A stretch of DNA of 64,000 bases from UBA3792 sp964426415 (GCA_964426415.1 CAYRQM010000004.1:9408-73407), one strand, 5' to 3'. Positions 50,725 to 59,384 are shown, numbered from the stretch's first letter. Translations and numbers: made by a program. Notes: generated by a model not told the origin, from the sequence alone.

Positions 50725-51224
50725 CGATCAAGGAGCTGACCCAAACCAACGCAAGCTGCCGTGCGTATCGAAAAGACCCGATTCCACGCGGGACGCTTTT
50801 GGATCTTTGCGACGCGGCACGCTTTGCGCCCAACGCGTTCAACGCCCAACCGTGGCATTTCTATCCTGCGGACGGCGTGCGCGCCAAGGCGGTGGCAAAG
50901 CTGTTTCCCAACGATTGGGCGGCGCAGTGTCCCGCGTTCATCGCCATTGCCGTTCCCGCTGCCACCACGGTGGTGTCGGGGCGCGTGCACGACTTCAACG
51001 CCGTTGACGCGGGCGTGGCGGCGGCGCATCTGTGCCTTGCCGCGGGCGAACGCGGCTTGGCAAGCTGCATTTTGGGCTCTGTCGACGAGGACGCGTTTTG
51101 CGCGTTGGCGCACGTCCCGAGCGGGATGCGCGTGCGCGCCGTTGTGGCGGTGGGCTATCCCGCCGTTTGCACAAGCGGCCCCAAGGATCGCAAGCCGCTG
51201 GGCGATTGTACTACATTCCTATAA
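50721..51224 (+). CDS. Nitroreductase-family flavoprotein
   Basis: A 167-residue, short nitroreductase: the FMN-binding SCRAYRKDPIPRGTLLDLCD, FAPNAFNAQPWHFY, and the C-terminal VVAVGYPA. It probably reduces quinones, nitro groups or flavin with NAD(P)H. Length suits the compact Clostridial branch. Part of the operon from 49831. Confidence 0.87.
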   Translation: MTIKELTQTNASCRAYRKDPIPRGTLLDLCDAARFAPNAFNAQPWHFYPADGVRAKAVAKLFPNDWAAQCPAFIAIAVPAATTVVSGRVHDFNAVDAGVAAAHLCLAAGERGLASCILGSVDEDAFCALAHVPSGMRVRAVVAVGYPAVCTSGPKDRKPLGDCTTFL

Positions 51225-51235
51225 GGAGAAACAAT

Positions 51236-52153
51236 ATGAACAAACCGACATTGCTGATTATGGCAGCAGGCATGGGCAGCCGCTTTGGCGGGCTGAAGCA
51301 GATTGAGCCGATTGACGAGCGGGATCAGGTCATTTTGGATTACTCCATCTATGACGCGATGCGCGCCGGCTTTTCCAAGGTCGTCTGCATCATCAAAAAA
51401 GAGATGGAAGCCGATTTTGAGGCGCGCATCGGCAAGCGGATTCGCCCCCATGTGACGCTGCAATACGCGTTCCAGACGATGGACGCGCTGCCCGACGGGT
51501 TTGCGATTCCCGAGGGCCGCGTCAAGCCTTGGGGCACCGCCCACGCCATCCTGTGCGCAAAGCCGTATCTGGACGGCCCCTTCGCAGTGCTGAACGCCGA
51601 CGACTTCTACGGCGCCGACGCGTTCACCAAAATTTACAAGTTCCTCGACGCGCCCCACGACGACAACGAATACGCCATGGTGGGCTATGAGCTGGGCAAC
51701 ACCCTGTCCGATTACGGCTCGGTGGCACGCGGCGTTTGCAAAGTGGGCGCCGACGGCAAGCTGGTGGCGCTTGAAGAACGCCTCAAAATCGAAAAGCGCG
51801 ACGGCGCGGCGGCGTTCACCGAGGACGACGGCAAAACGTATACGCCCTTGGCGCTGGACACCACCGTGTCCATGAACCTGTTTGGGCTGCAGCGCAGCGT
51901 GCTGGACGAATTCGAAGCGCGCTTTCCTGCATTCCTTGCGGAAAACCTGCCCGTCAATCCGATGAAGTGCGAATACCTGCTGCCGCGTGTGCTGGACACG
52001 CTGATGCAGGAGGGCAAAATCTCCATTCAGGTGCTGACCACGTCGGCACGTTGGCACGGCGTAACCAACCGTCCCGACCTGCCCATTCTCAAGGACGCCA
52101 TCCGTGCGATGAAGGCGGCGGGGCAATATCCCGACGATCTTTGGGCAAAATGA
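51236..52153 (+). CDS. Sugar-1-phosphate nucleotidyltransferase
   Basis: A 305-residue GT-A-like nucleotidyltransferase: LLIMAAGMGSRFGGLKQIEP at the N-terminus carries the activating loop, then WGTAHAILCAKPYL and FAVLNADDFYGADAF with the metal-binding Asp pair. It makes an NDP-sugar from a sugar 1-phosphate. This branch often sits beside sugar kinases; here it precedes the KamB-like gene, which it overlaps (ATGA). Confidence 0.88.
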   Translation: MNKPTLLIMAAGMGSRFGGLKQIEPIDERDQVILDYSIYDAMRAGFSKVVCIIKKEMEADFEARIGKRIRPHVTLQYAFQTMDALPDGFAIPEGRVKPWGTAHAILCAKPYLDGPFAVLNADDFYGADAFTKIYKFLDAPHDDNEYAMVGYELGNTLSDYGSVARGVCKVGADGKLVALEERLKIEKRDGAAAFTEDDGKTYTPLALDTTVSMNLFGLQRSVLDEFEARFPAFLAENLPVNPMKCEYLLPRVLDTLMQEGKISIQVLTTSARWHGVTNRPDLPILKDAIRAMKAAGQYPDDLWAK

Positions 52154-53121
52154 ATCTGTTCACGCTCGTACAACCGTATCCCGTCGTGTCGTTTGTCGGC
52201 ATGTGCAAGAACGCGGGCAAAACCACGGCGTTGCTGCGCGTATTAAAAGGGTATCGGGGCACGGGCGTTTCCCTTGCGCTGACGTCCATCGGACGGGACG
52301 GCGAGGCGCGCGACGTGGCGACCGACACGCCCAAGCCCACCATCGCGGTGGAGGCGGGCACGCTGTTTGCCACCACCACGCATCTGCTTGCCGCGTCGGA
52401 CGTCACCAAAGAGATCGTGGACGCCACACCGTTTGGCACGCCCTTGGGCAATGTGGTGCTGGTGCGCGCAAAAAGCGCAGGACACGTCGCACTGTGCGGC
52501 CCGTCGCTCAAAGAGCAGCAGGCGGACGTTGCACAGCGGTTCTTCCGACTGGGCGCGACGCGCATCCTCATCGACGGTGCGATTTCGCGCCGTTCCATTG
52601 CGACGCCGGACGTGTGCGACGCGTTGGTGCTTTCCACGGGCGCATCGCTTTGCCCCGATCTTGAAACGGTCGTGGCGGAAACGGCGGCGGCAGCATCGCT
52701 TTTGACCTTGCCGCGCTGCGCGAGCTTTGCGGCATTGCCGTCCAAGCGCTATGCGGCGCTTCACGATGCGGTGTTCGAAACGGACGACGGGGCGGAGGCG
52801 TTGACGCTTTTGCAGGGCGGCGCATCGGCGCTTTGTATGCGCGGCGCGGTGACCGACGCCCGCGTACAGCCGTTGCTGCGGCTGCCAAAAATGCGGCGCG
52901 TCCTTTGCGTCGAGGACGGCAGCAAGGTGTTTTTGTCCCGCGAGATGGTGCAAAAGCTGTCGCTTTGCGGGTTTGTTTTGGAATCGTTTACCACCATGCG
53001 CCTGCTGGCGGTGACGGTAGACCCAATCTCTGCATACGGGGCGCATTTCGACGCGCTTTTGCTTCAAAATGCCATGCAGCAAGCGGTGGACGTGCCCGTA
53101 TTGGATGTGATGAGGGAGTGA
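52150..53121 (+). CDS. KamB-like putative aminomutase reactivase subunit
   Basis: A 323-residue protein with a Walker A-like loop GMCKNAGKTT (residues 17-26) near its start, ALTSIGRDGEARD, and GATRILIDGAISRRS. Length, loop and linkage to a MutS-like neighbour match KamB-type proteins, which help reactivate lysine 5,6- or ornithine 4,5-aminomutase. No aminomutase gene is in this window, so the client is unknown. Recognised by pattern and context; a profile search was not possible. Confidence 0.6.
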   Translation: MNLFTLVQPYPVVSFVGMCKNAGKTTALLRVLKGYRGTGVSLALTSIGRDGEARDVATDTPKPTIAVEAGTLFATTTHLLAASDVTKEIVDATPFGTPLGNVVLVRAKSAGHVALCGPSLKEQQADVAQRFFRLGATRILIDGAISRRSIATPDVCDALVLSTGASLCPDLETVVAETAAAASLLTLPRCASFAALPSKRYAALHDAVFETDDGAEALTLLQGGASALCMRGAVTDARVQPLLRLPKMRRVLCVEDGSKVFLSREMVQKLSLCGFVLESFTTMRLLAVTVDPISAYGAHFDALLLQNAMQQAVDVPVLDVMRE

Positions 53122-53123
53122 GC

Positions 53124-54491
53124 ATGGAGCTTTCGTACGCCCAACAACAGCAGATTGGCTTGCGCTACGTCTTGGACGCGTTGGAGCCCGTGTCGCCTTA
53201 CGGCGCGGAGCAAAAGCGGCTTCTTGAGGCGGCGTCGCCCACGCAGCGGACGTCGTTGGAGCAGTCCCTGCTTCGCACGCAAGCGGCGGTGCAGCATCCC
53301 GCACCCAACGCGCTGCTGCGGGCACTGATGGGCTTTTTCGAGGTGCGCGGCTCGCTCAAGGCGGTGGAATCGCGTACCGCCACGGACGTCGATTTTTTCG
53401 AATGGAAGCGGTTTTTGCTGCAGCTTGGCACGCTGTCCAAAGCGTGCGAAGCGTACCAAGATCGGGAGGTACTTTGCGGCTTGTGCCTTTCGGCGCTTTC
53501 AGAGCCGCTTGCGCTGCTCGACCCTGACAAGACCGGAACGCCCGCGTTTTCCGTCAGCAGCACAGGCAACCCACGCCTTTTTGCGCTTCGGCAACAAAAG
53601 CGCACCATGGATCCAAACGACGCGGGGTGGACGCAGCTTGTGGCGCAGGAGGCGGCAGAGGAGGAACGGGTGCGGCAGTCGCTTGCCCAAGCGCTTGCGC
53701 CTTGGTGCGACGCCGTGCGAACGCGCTGCGACGCCATCGGCACGCTGGACTTGACCTTTGCGAAGGCGGCGCTTGCCCGTCGCTTTGGCGGCACGTTTCC
53801 GACGCTGACCGCGCACACGCTTGCCATGGAGGCGGGCAAAAACCCCATGCTGGCGGATGCTTGGGCACGAAACGGGGTGCCGTTTACACCGGTTTCCATC
53901 GCGCCAAAGATGGGCAGCACCGTCATCACGGGCGCGAACATGGGCGGCAAGAGCGTCGCCATCAAGACGTTGGCGCTGAATGTGCTGCTGGTGCATTTGG
54001 GACTGTTTCCCATTGCGCGGGCGTTTGCAACGCCGCTGTTTTCGCATTTGCTGCTGTCCGATACGCAAGAGGACGGGCGGCAAGGGCTTTCCAGCTTTGG
54101 CAAAGAAATCCAAGCGCTGAATGAAGCTGCCGCGTTTGCAGCGGACGGCTTGACGCTGGCGCTGTTCGACGAGCCTGCCCGCAGCACCAATCCCGAGGAG
54201 GGCAAGCAGCTTGTTTGCGGCGCGGTGCGCTGGTTCGATCGGCAAAACGCCATGGCGCTGTTTGCCACCCACTACGACGGCGTGAGCCGTTACGCATCGC
54301 GGCACTATCGCATTATGGGGCTGCAGGACGACGCACAGGACGACGCGGATGCGCTGCCCGACCGCATCGACCATCGGCTGTGCCTTGTCGATCCCAACGC
54401 GCCCGTCCCCCGTGACGCCATTCGCATTGCGGCGCTGCTGGGGCTGAACGGCGACATTTTAGACGAAGTTTATCAAATCAAAGAGAGGTAA
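53124..54491 (+). CDS. KamC-like MutS-family ATPase (putative aminomutase reactivase)
   Basis: A 455-residue protein lacking the mismatch-recognition and connector domains of MutS. It has a coiled core region, the MutS-type Walker A TGANMGGKSVAIKT (about 268-282), and Walker B ALFDEPARSTNPEEG with FATHYDGVSRY. Paired with the KamB-like gene it fits the KamC reactivase of B12-dependent aminomutases rather than mismatch repair. It follows 2 bases after that gene, so the two are translated together. Confidence 0.65.
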   Translation: MELSYAQQQQIGLRYVLDALEPVSPYGAEQKRLLEAASPTQRTSLEQSLLRTQAAVQHPAPNALLRALMGFFEVRGSLKAVESRTATDVDFFEWKRFLLQLGTLSKACEAYQDREVLCGLCLSALSEPLALLDPDKTGTPAFSVSSTGNPRLFALRQQKRTMDPNDAGWTQLVAQEAAEEERVRQSLAQALAPWCDAVRTRCDAIGTLDLTFAKAALARRFGGTFPTLTAHTLAMEAGKNPMLADAWARNGVPFTPVSIAPKMGSTVITGANMGGKSVAIKTLALNVLLVHLGLFPIARAFATPLFSHLLLSDTQEDGRQGLSSFGKEIQALNEAAAFAADGLTLALFDEPARSTNPEEGKQLVCGAVRWFDRQNAMALFATHYDGVSRYASRHYRIMGLQDDAQDDADALPDRIDHRLCLVDPNAPVPRDAIRIAALLGLNGDILDEVYQIKER

Positions 54492-54496
54492 TCCTT

Positions 54497-55717
54497 ATGA
54501 AGAAATCCATCGTTGCATGGCTGCTGATCGCCGCATTGGCGGTTTGCGGGTTTGCGTGCAGCAAGCAAGACACGCCCGACACGCCGTCGGACGCAGACCA
54601 AGCGGAAGCAATCGCCACGGTAGGCGATGTGACCGTGCTGATGTGCGTTTGGCAGTACCAAGTGCAGCAGCGCTATAACGCCATCAAGGCGTACAAGCTG
54701 GACGATCAGACCGTGTACCAAAAATACTACGAAGCGGGGCTGTATTCGGGCGGCTATTATGACACAACCACCGACGCGGGCGTCTTGGGGCTCAAGAACG
54801 AAGTCCTCAACGAGCTTGTCTTGCAGGCGGCGATCCTCTACACGGCGGAGCGGGACGGCTTCACGCTGGACGCAGACGGCTTGGCAGAGGTCGAAACGGC
54901 AAAGCAGACCGCAGCCGACGCCATCACCGCGAACCTGACCGACGAGGGCGGCTCGTTTGCGACTGCCGAAACGTTCTTGGCGGACGCGGGGCTGACCGAG
55001 GAACAGTTCACACAGATGTATGTGGATTCCCGCGAGGCGTCCCTGTACTTCAACCTCATGCTTGCCAACTACAAGGCGAACACCACGCTCTCCGACGACA
55101 CGCTGCAAGCGGGTTATGAGGCGGTCGTGAAGGACACCTATGTGGACGGCTACACGGCAGGCGATTACACCAAGAATCTGCTGCTGTATCTGAACGGCGC
55201 CGACTACCCGTCGCTGTATGTGCCCGATGGCAGCATCTTTGTGGAAATGTATATCACTAGCGGCATCGACGACGATGCGTTTGCCGCGCTGGTTACGCAG
55301 GCGCAGACGGATTTTGACACCCTGTTTCTTGGCGAGGACAACCTCAACACCGTGCACGACGCCATGCATGCCTACGCCATCAGCGCCGACGACAGCCTGT
55401 ATGACGCGGCAGTATTCGATACGGCAAACACGCTTGCCGTGGGCGAAATCGGATCTTGCAGCACCGAAAGCGACGGCGTGACGTATCGCTATATCTTCCG
55501 CCGCGTCGCAGGGGAAACGGGCGTTGTGCCCATGGACACCTTCGAAGCCGCCAAAGAGGACATTATCGACTACATCTATGGCAACACGTTCATGTCCTCC
55601 ATCACTGCGCTGATCACGGACAGCTCCGTCACCACCATCCACACCGAATCGGAAGGGCTCGCCTTTGCACTGAAGCCCTTCGAGAGCGTCACCGCCACCG
55701 CCACACCGGAGGCGTAA
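54497..55717 (+). CDS. SurA/PrsA-like foldase lipoprotein
   Basis: A 406-residue lipoprotein (lipobox G-F-A-C21) with a SurA-N-like helical region (VTVLMCVWQYQVQQRYNAI, LVLQAAILYTAERDGF). A central part may correspond to a parvulin-type PPIase, though its catalytic residues are not clear, and a Thr-rich tail follows. It should assist folding of secreted proteins at the membrane surface. Last gene of the operon. Confidence 0.7.
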   Translation: MKKSIVAWLLIAALAVCGFACSKQDTPDTPSDADQAEAIATVGDVTVLMCVWQYQVQQRYNAIKAYKLDDQTVYQKYYEAGLYSGGYYDTTTDAGVLGLKNEVLNELVLQAAILYTAERDGFTLDADGLAEVETAKQTAADAITANLTDEGGSFATAETFLADAGLTEEQFTQMYVDSREASLYFNLMLANYKANTTLSDDTLQAGYEAVVKDTYVDGYTAGDYTKNLLLYLNGADYPSLYVPDGSIFVEMYITSGIDDDAFAALVTQAQTDFDTLFLGEDNLNTVHDAMHAYAISADDSLYDAAVFDTANTLAVGEIGSCSTESDGVTYRYIFRRVAGETGVVPMDTFEAAKEDIIDYIYGNTFMSSITALITDSSVTTIHTESEGLAFALKPFESVTATATPEA

Positions 55718-55730
55718 CCCAAAGCATAGC

Positions 55731-55757
55731 AAAGGAGCCGTTTTTCGGCTCCTTTTT
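55731..55757 (+). terminator. Terminator of the six-gene operon
   Basis: AAAGGAGCCG, loop, CGGCTCCTTTTT. Confidence 0.93.
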
Positions 55758-55763
55758 GCAAAC

Positions 55764-55791
55764 AAAAAAGGCTGTTGCAGATGCAGCAGCC
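55764..55791 (-). terminator. Terminator of infC-rpmI-rplT
   Basis: On the minus strand GGCTGCTGCA and TGCAACAGCC pair and are followed by TTTTTT. It faces the plus-strand terminator only 7 bases away. Confidence 0.88.
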
Positions 55792-55807
55792 CTTTTGCTT
55801 TTGGAAA

Positions 55808-56167
55808 TTAGTCGTTGCGGGCGGCTTTTGCCACGTCGCACAGGTTTGCAAACGCGTTCATGTCGGTGATGGCGAGATCTGCCAAAACCTTGCGGTTGAT
55901 GTCGACGTTTGCCAGCTTCAGACCGTTGATGAGACGGCTGTAGGTGGTGCCGTTCATGCGGGCGCCTGCATTGATACGGGCGATCCACAGTCTGCGGTAT
56001 TCGCGCTTCTTGAGCTTTCTGCCGACGTAGGCATACGCCATCGACTTCATGACCTGCTGCGTTGCGGCACGGTACTGCTTGCTCTTTGTGCCAAAGTATC
56101 CCTTTGCTGCGCGGAGGACTTTACGGCGTTTCTTAACGGCGTTGACTGCTCTCTTGATTCTTGCCAT
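55808..56167 (-). CDS. rplT: Ribosomal protein L20
   Basis: A 119-residue, very basic protein: MARIKRAVNAVKKRRKVLR, GYFGTKSKQYRAATQQVMKS and RDRK-type helices match L20, an early assembly protein of the 50S subunit. In Firmicutes and Proteobacteria L20 also represses its own operon. Third gene after infC and rpmI. Confidence 0.98.
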   Translation of the reverse strand: MARIKRAVNAVKKRRKVLRAAKGYFGTKSKQYRAATQQVMKSMAYAYVGRKLKKREYRRLWIARINAGARMNGTTYSRLINGLKLANVDINRKVLADLAITDMNAFANLCDVAKAARND

Positions 56168-56181
56168 GGTTTCTTTCCTCC

Positions 56182-56379
56182 TTACTTATACGGGATCAGC
56201 TCGCGAACTTTCTTTGCTTCACAATCGGCAATGTAGCCGACCTGACGAAGGCCGCGGAGTCTCTTGGTGGACTTTTTGGTGAGAATGTGGCTCTTGTAAG
56301 CCTTGCCGCGCTTGATTTTGCCGGACTTGGTCAGGCTAAAACGCTTTGCTGCGCCGCGATGGGTTTTGATTTTCGGCAT
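56182..56379 (-). CDS. rpmI: Ribosomal protein L35
   Basis: A 65-residue basic protein, MPKIKTHRGAAKRFSLTKSG to ELIPYK, a clear L35. Fourteen bases separate it from rplT. Confidence 0.98.
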   Translation of the reverse strand: MPKIKTHRGAAKRFSLTKSGKIKRGKAYKSHILTKKSTKRLRGLRQVGYIADCEAKKVRELIPYK

Positions 56380-56405
56380 TGTGGTTCCTCCTACTGTTTG
56401 TTACA

Positions 56406-56915
56406 TCAATTTTTGGGTGCAAGCACCATGAACATATTTCTGCCCTCTTGCTTGGGCGCACGTTCCATCGTTGCGGCTTCGGACACCATGTCAAAGAATG
56501 TCTTCATGACGTCTTGTCCAAGCTCGCCCTTGGTGATTTGTCTGCCGCGGAAGCGGATGGAGACCTTCACCTTGTCACCGTTTTGCAAGAACTTCACGCA
56601 CTGCTTGGACTTGACTTCCATGTCGTGGACGTCGATGGTCGCAGACAGGCGGATTTCTTTGGTTTCGACGATCTTTTGGTTCTTTTTTTGTTCCTTCTCC
56701 CGCTTGATCATGTCGTAGCGATACTTGCTGTAGTCCATGAGTTTGCAGGTGGGGGGGACATTGTTGGAGACCTTGACAAGATCCAGTTCTCGTTCGTCGG
56801 CAAGGCGCTGTGCGGCACGGACATCCATGATGCCCAGCTGCTGGCCGTTCTCGTCGATCAGACGAACTTCTGCGTCACGAATCTCCTCGTTGATCTGCAT
56901 ATCCTGCGCAGCGAT
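56406..56915 (-). CDS. infC: Translation initiation factor IF-3, probably AUC start
   Basis: IF-3 with the N-domain (QINEEIRDAEVRLIDENGQQ), linker with KREKEQKKNQK, and C-domain (KEIRLSATIDVHDM, KVSIRFRGRQITKGELGQDV). The first ATG (56900) has no ribosome site. GGAGGTG at 56929-56923 lies 7 bases before an in-frame ATC at 56915, giving I-A-A-Q-D before MQINEE. A non-AUG start is a known, conserved feature of infC, because IF-3 itself rejects such codons and so controls its own level. The length of 169 residues then fits the family. Confidence 0.93.
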   Translation of the reverse strand: MAAQDMQINEEIRDAEVRLIDENGQQLGIMDVRAAQRLADERELDLVKVSNNVPPTCKLMDYSKYRYDMIKREKEQKKNQKIVETKEIRLSATIDVHDMEVKSKQCVKFLQNGDKVKVSIRFRGRQITKGELGQDVMKTFFDMVSEAATMERAPKQEGRNMFMVLAPKN

Positions 56916-56929
56916 GAAAACACACCTCC

Positions 56930-57040
56930 AATAAAAATAGTGGGCGCAAATGCACCCACCAATCGATCAAGAATGATAAACCGTGACGCGACGCAATGGT
57001 CGGCAGGTGAGAGACGGGTGCCTCTGCTTAAAACCATGAC
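56930..57040 (-). promoter_or_regulatory. infC-rpmI-rplT leader with attenuator (probable L20 leader)
   Basis: The minus-strand transcript from about 57035 contains GTGGGTGC, a 4-base loop, GCGCCCAC (56959-56940) and then TATTTTTATT, an intrinsic terminator just before the infC ribosome site. Its position matches the known Firmicute L20 autoregulatory leader; individual L20-binding bases were not checked. Confidence 0.7.
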
Positions 57041-57041
57041 A

Positions 57042-57070
57042 ATTATAGACGGGATTTCTCGTCTTGTCAA
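57042..57070 (-). promoter_or_regulatory. Consensus promoter of infC-rpmI-rplT
   Basis: On the minus strand TTGACA (57070-57065) and TATAAT (57047-57042) are 17 bases apart. It overlaps the stop of the upstream membrane protein gene. Confidence 0.93.
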
Positions 57071-57918
57071 GCATTATTTTCGGCTCTGCGCGGTTTCTTT
57101 TTTCCCTTTGCGGCACGAATGATCGCCACCAGCAGCAGAATGCCAAACAGCACCAAAAGCCCCAACAGCAGGAACATGGCGCCGTACAGGATCGTGTTCA
57201 GCCAGCTCGTCAAGAACGTGCGGAAGATGGACACGCCATACGCCACGCGATCGACGTAGCCAAACAGCACAAACTGCCACACCGGCACAAACGCAACCGT
57301 CGTGCCAAGGAACAGCCCGCCAAAGACCAGCACGCCGCCTGCCCGCTTGGAGCGAACATGCACCAGCGACAGGAAAATCACCATCAGCAGCGTCAGCGCC
57401 AAGCCGCCCACAAAGAGCAGGATGGAATACCGTGCGGGCAGCGAAGCTTGGAGCGAAGCCAGCACGTTGGCGACCAAGGTCAGTTCGGTGTTGTCCGCAA
57501 TGACGGCGGAACAGTCGGCAAGACAGTCGGAAACCGCTTGCTCGGTTTCGAACGCAGGATTGCTTCTGAGGTATTCCTCAAAATGCGCCATGGGGAACGC
57601 GGGCAGCGCCACGTCCGTCGTGCCGTCCGCCGCGTACAGCGCGTCGATGAGGGCGCTCGTGTAGGATTTGACGTCGTCGTCTTGGATGCAGGCGTCAAAC
57701 GCCGCATCGTCCAGCCCGTATTGCGCCGCCGTGGTGTCCAATTCGTCCACCATGCTTTCCCGAAACGCGTTGCAGTATGGCTTGGTGGTTAAAAACGTCT
57801 TGAGGAATGCGGGATTGAGCGCAAGAAAGCGCACCGCGCCCGCAAGCAGCGTCACCGCCGTGGACGCAAGCAGCAGCACCAACAGAATGGCGGAGATCAG
57901 TCCTTTGAAGAATTTCAT
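57067..57918 (-). CDS. Unknown membrane protein of the sortase operon
   Basis: A 283-residue protein: one N-terminal helix, an acidic extracellular domain of about 130 residues (YCNAFRESMVDELDTTAA, LYAADGTTDVALPA), then three hydrophobic segments and a basic tail. I do not recognise it. Its start overlaps the sortase stop (ATGA). Linkage suggests a role with sortase substrates or the wall, but that is inference. Confidence 0.6.
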   Translation of the reverse strand: MKFFKGLISAILLVLLLASTAVTLLAGAVRFLALNPAFLKTFLTTKPYCNAFRESMVDELDTTAAQYGLDDAAFDACIQDDDVKSYTSALIDALYAADGTTDVALPAFPMAHFEEYLRSNPAFETEQAVSDCLADCSAVIADNTELTLVANVLASLQASLPARYSILLFVGGLALTLLMVIFLSLVHVRSKRAGGVLVFGGLFLGTTVAFVPVWQFVLFGYVDRVAYGVSIFRTFLTSWLNTILYGAMFLLLGLLVLFGILLLVAIIRAAKGKKKPRRAENNA

Positions 57919-58577
57919 CCTTGCACCTCCACACCGTCGATCAGCTTGCACAGCAGCACGCACCGCTCGGTGCGGCGCTCGCCCTTGTTGTCACGGGGAT
58001 AGCAGGTGTACAGCATCAGATCGTAGTCGTCGCTTGGCTCCATGTACCAGCGATCGGTGCCCTTCACGCCGTCCCTGCGCGCTACCACCTGATAGGTGTA
58101 CGGACCGTACAGCGTTTCCAGCAGCACGGTTGCGCCCTCCGGCGTATCCTCAAGCTGCGCAAACGCGCGCGTGACGTGCGCCGAGATGATGGTGCATTTG
58201 CCTTCGCCCGGATAGTAGGAGCCGAACGACATGCCCGCACCCTTCTTGAGGCAGGACTTGTCCGCGCCCACATAGACGGGAATGTCCTTGATCGCCCAGC
58301 CGCCGCCGTCCCAAGTGACGTTCAGCCTTGCAAATTGCTTGCCGTAGCGAATGGACGGGATGGACGTCAGCACTTCGGGACGCGCACCGGGCGTGAACCC
58401 GCCGTCGTCCTCCTCTGCCGCAACGCCGTTCCCAATCAGCGCAAAGAATGCCGTCTCCTCCAAAACGCTTTGGTAGAAGTACATGGACACGAAGAATACG
58501 CCGACAAAAAACAGCAGGAAAGGGATTGCCATCGCAATTCCTTTCCCGAACGCATGTGATTTTTGGTTTCTCGCCAT
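57915..58577 (-). CDS. Sortase
   Basis: A 220-residue transpeptidase: N-terminal membrane helix (about 15-33), then the sortase barrel with catalytic His134 in IISAHVTRAF, Cys192 in MLYTCYPRD and Arg205 in RTERCVLLCK. The class is closest to compact Firmicute D/E-type sortases, judged by motif spacing only. It anchors proteins by cutting between Thr and Gly of the sorting motif. Candidates in this window are the two L-A-K-T-G-E proteins at 28873 and 33831. It overlaps the upstream gene as TAATG. Confidence 0.88.
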   Translation of the reverse strand: MARNQKSHAFGKGIAMAIPFLLFFVGVFFVSMYFYQSVLEETAFFALIGNGVAAEEDDGGFTPGARPEVLTSIPSIRYGKQFARLNVTWDGGGWAIKDIPVYVGADKSCLKKGAGMSFGSYYPGEGKCTIISAHVTRAFAQLEDTPEGATVLLETLYGPYTYQVVARRDGVKGTDRWYMEPSDDYDLMLYTCYPRDNKGERRTERCVLLCKLIDGVEVQG

Positions 58578-59278
58578 TAGGAATTGGTCTTCTTTCTGTT
58601 GTGATTGACGGTGCCGATGATCACGGCTGCCGCAGCCGCCAGCACGATCAGCGCGCTGCCCACGATGATCCAAACGTATTTGGATACGCCGCTGCCGCCA
58701 CTTAGGATTGCTTCGTCTTCGACGTCCGTCTTGGTGTCGCTGTTGATTTTGCCCAGCACCTTGCCGTTTTTCTTAATGGTGATGACCCGCGCATACTCAT
58801 TTTGGGAATCGTTGCTGGGGTCGATCTCGTAATCGAGATCCAAGGCGTCGCAGATCTTTTCGATGAGCTTGACTGCAATTTCGTAATCGGCTTCGGTGTA
58901 GCTGTTCAGCGAAGCGCCGTTGGACAGGGCGCTGTTGTCAATGGACTCCTGCACCGCCTTGACGATGGTGGTGTACGCATCGGCAGACACGACGACCTCG
59001 TCCATGTCCAAAATCTTTTCGATTTGGTTGCGCAGGCTCGCGTCCGCGCCGATCACGGTTTTTTCCAACTGTTGCTTCAGCAGCGTTTTGTAGTCGTCGC
59101 TGGTGCCGGAAGCGCCGATGACGGGCGCGTCAGAGGGCGCGTCGGTGGGCGCATCGGTGGGCGCAGACGTTTCAACGGCGTCGGGCGATGCGGAGGCGTC
59201 TTCTCCTTCCGCAAGGGCGGGCATCGCAATCATCAACGACAGCGCGCAAGCCAAAATAATCAGAAACCATCTTTTCAT
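58577..59278 (-). CDS. Secreted membrane-anchored protein with T-D-A-P linker
   Basis: A 233-residue protein: signal peptide (1-23), a linker with TSAPTDAPTDAPSDAP, a helical domain of about 100 residues (YKTLLKQQLEKTVIGADASL) and a C-terminal helix (about 203-223) followed by basic NRKKTNS. No L-P-x-T-G motif is seen. Family not recognised. First gene of the sortase operon. Confidence 0.6.
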   Translation of the reverse strand: MKRWFLIILACALSLMIAMPALAEGEDASASPDAVETSAPTDAPTDAPSDAPVIGASGTSDDYKTLLKQQLEKTVIGADASLRNQIEKILDMDEVVVSADAYTTIVKAVQESIDNSALSNGASLNSYTEADYEIAVKLIEKICDALDLDYEIDPSNDSQNEYARVITIKKNGKVLGKINSDTKTDVEDEAILSGGSGVSKYVWIIVGSALIVLAAAAAVIIGTVNHNRKKTNS

Positions 59279-59295
59279 GGTCATATCCTCCTTCG

Positions 59296-59322
59296 CCAAA
59301 GAAGCTCAAAGGGTTTCTTTGG
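59296..59322 (-). other. Leader hairpin before the sortase operon
   Basis: CCAAAGAA and TTCTTTGG form an 8-base stem with an 11-base loop just upstream of the ribosome site. It could modulate translation or mRNA stability. No clear promoter is visible. Confidence 0.4.
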
Positions 59323-59384
59323 ACGCATACAGTATACGAATGGAATGCGACAAAAATGTGGCAGAATCAAGAATTGTGATAGAA

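Noticed and set aside
53124..54491. MutS mismatch repair protein
   Set aside because: Mismatch-recognition and connector domains are absent and the neighbour is KamB-like.
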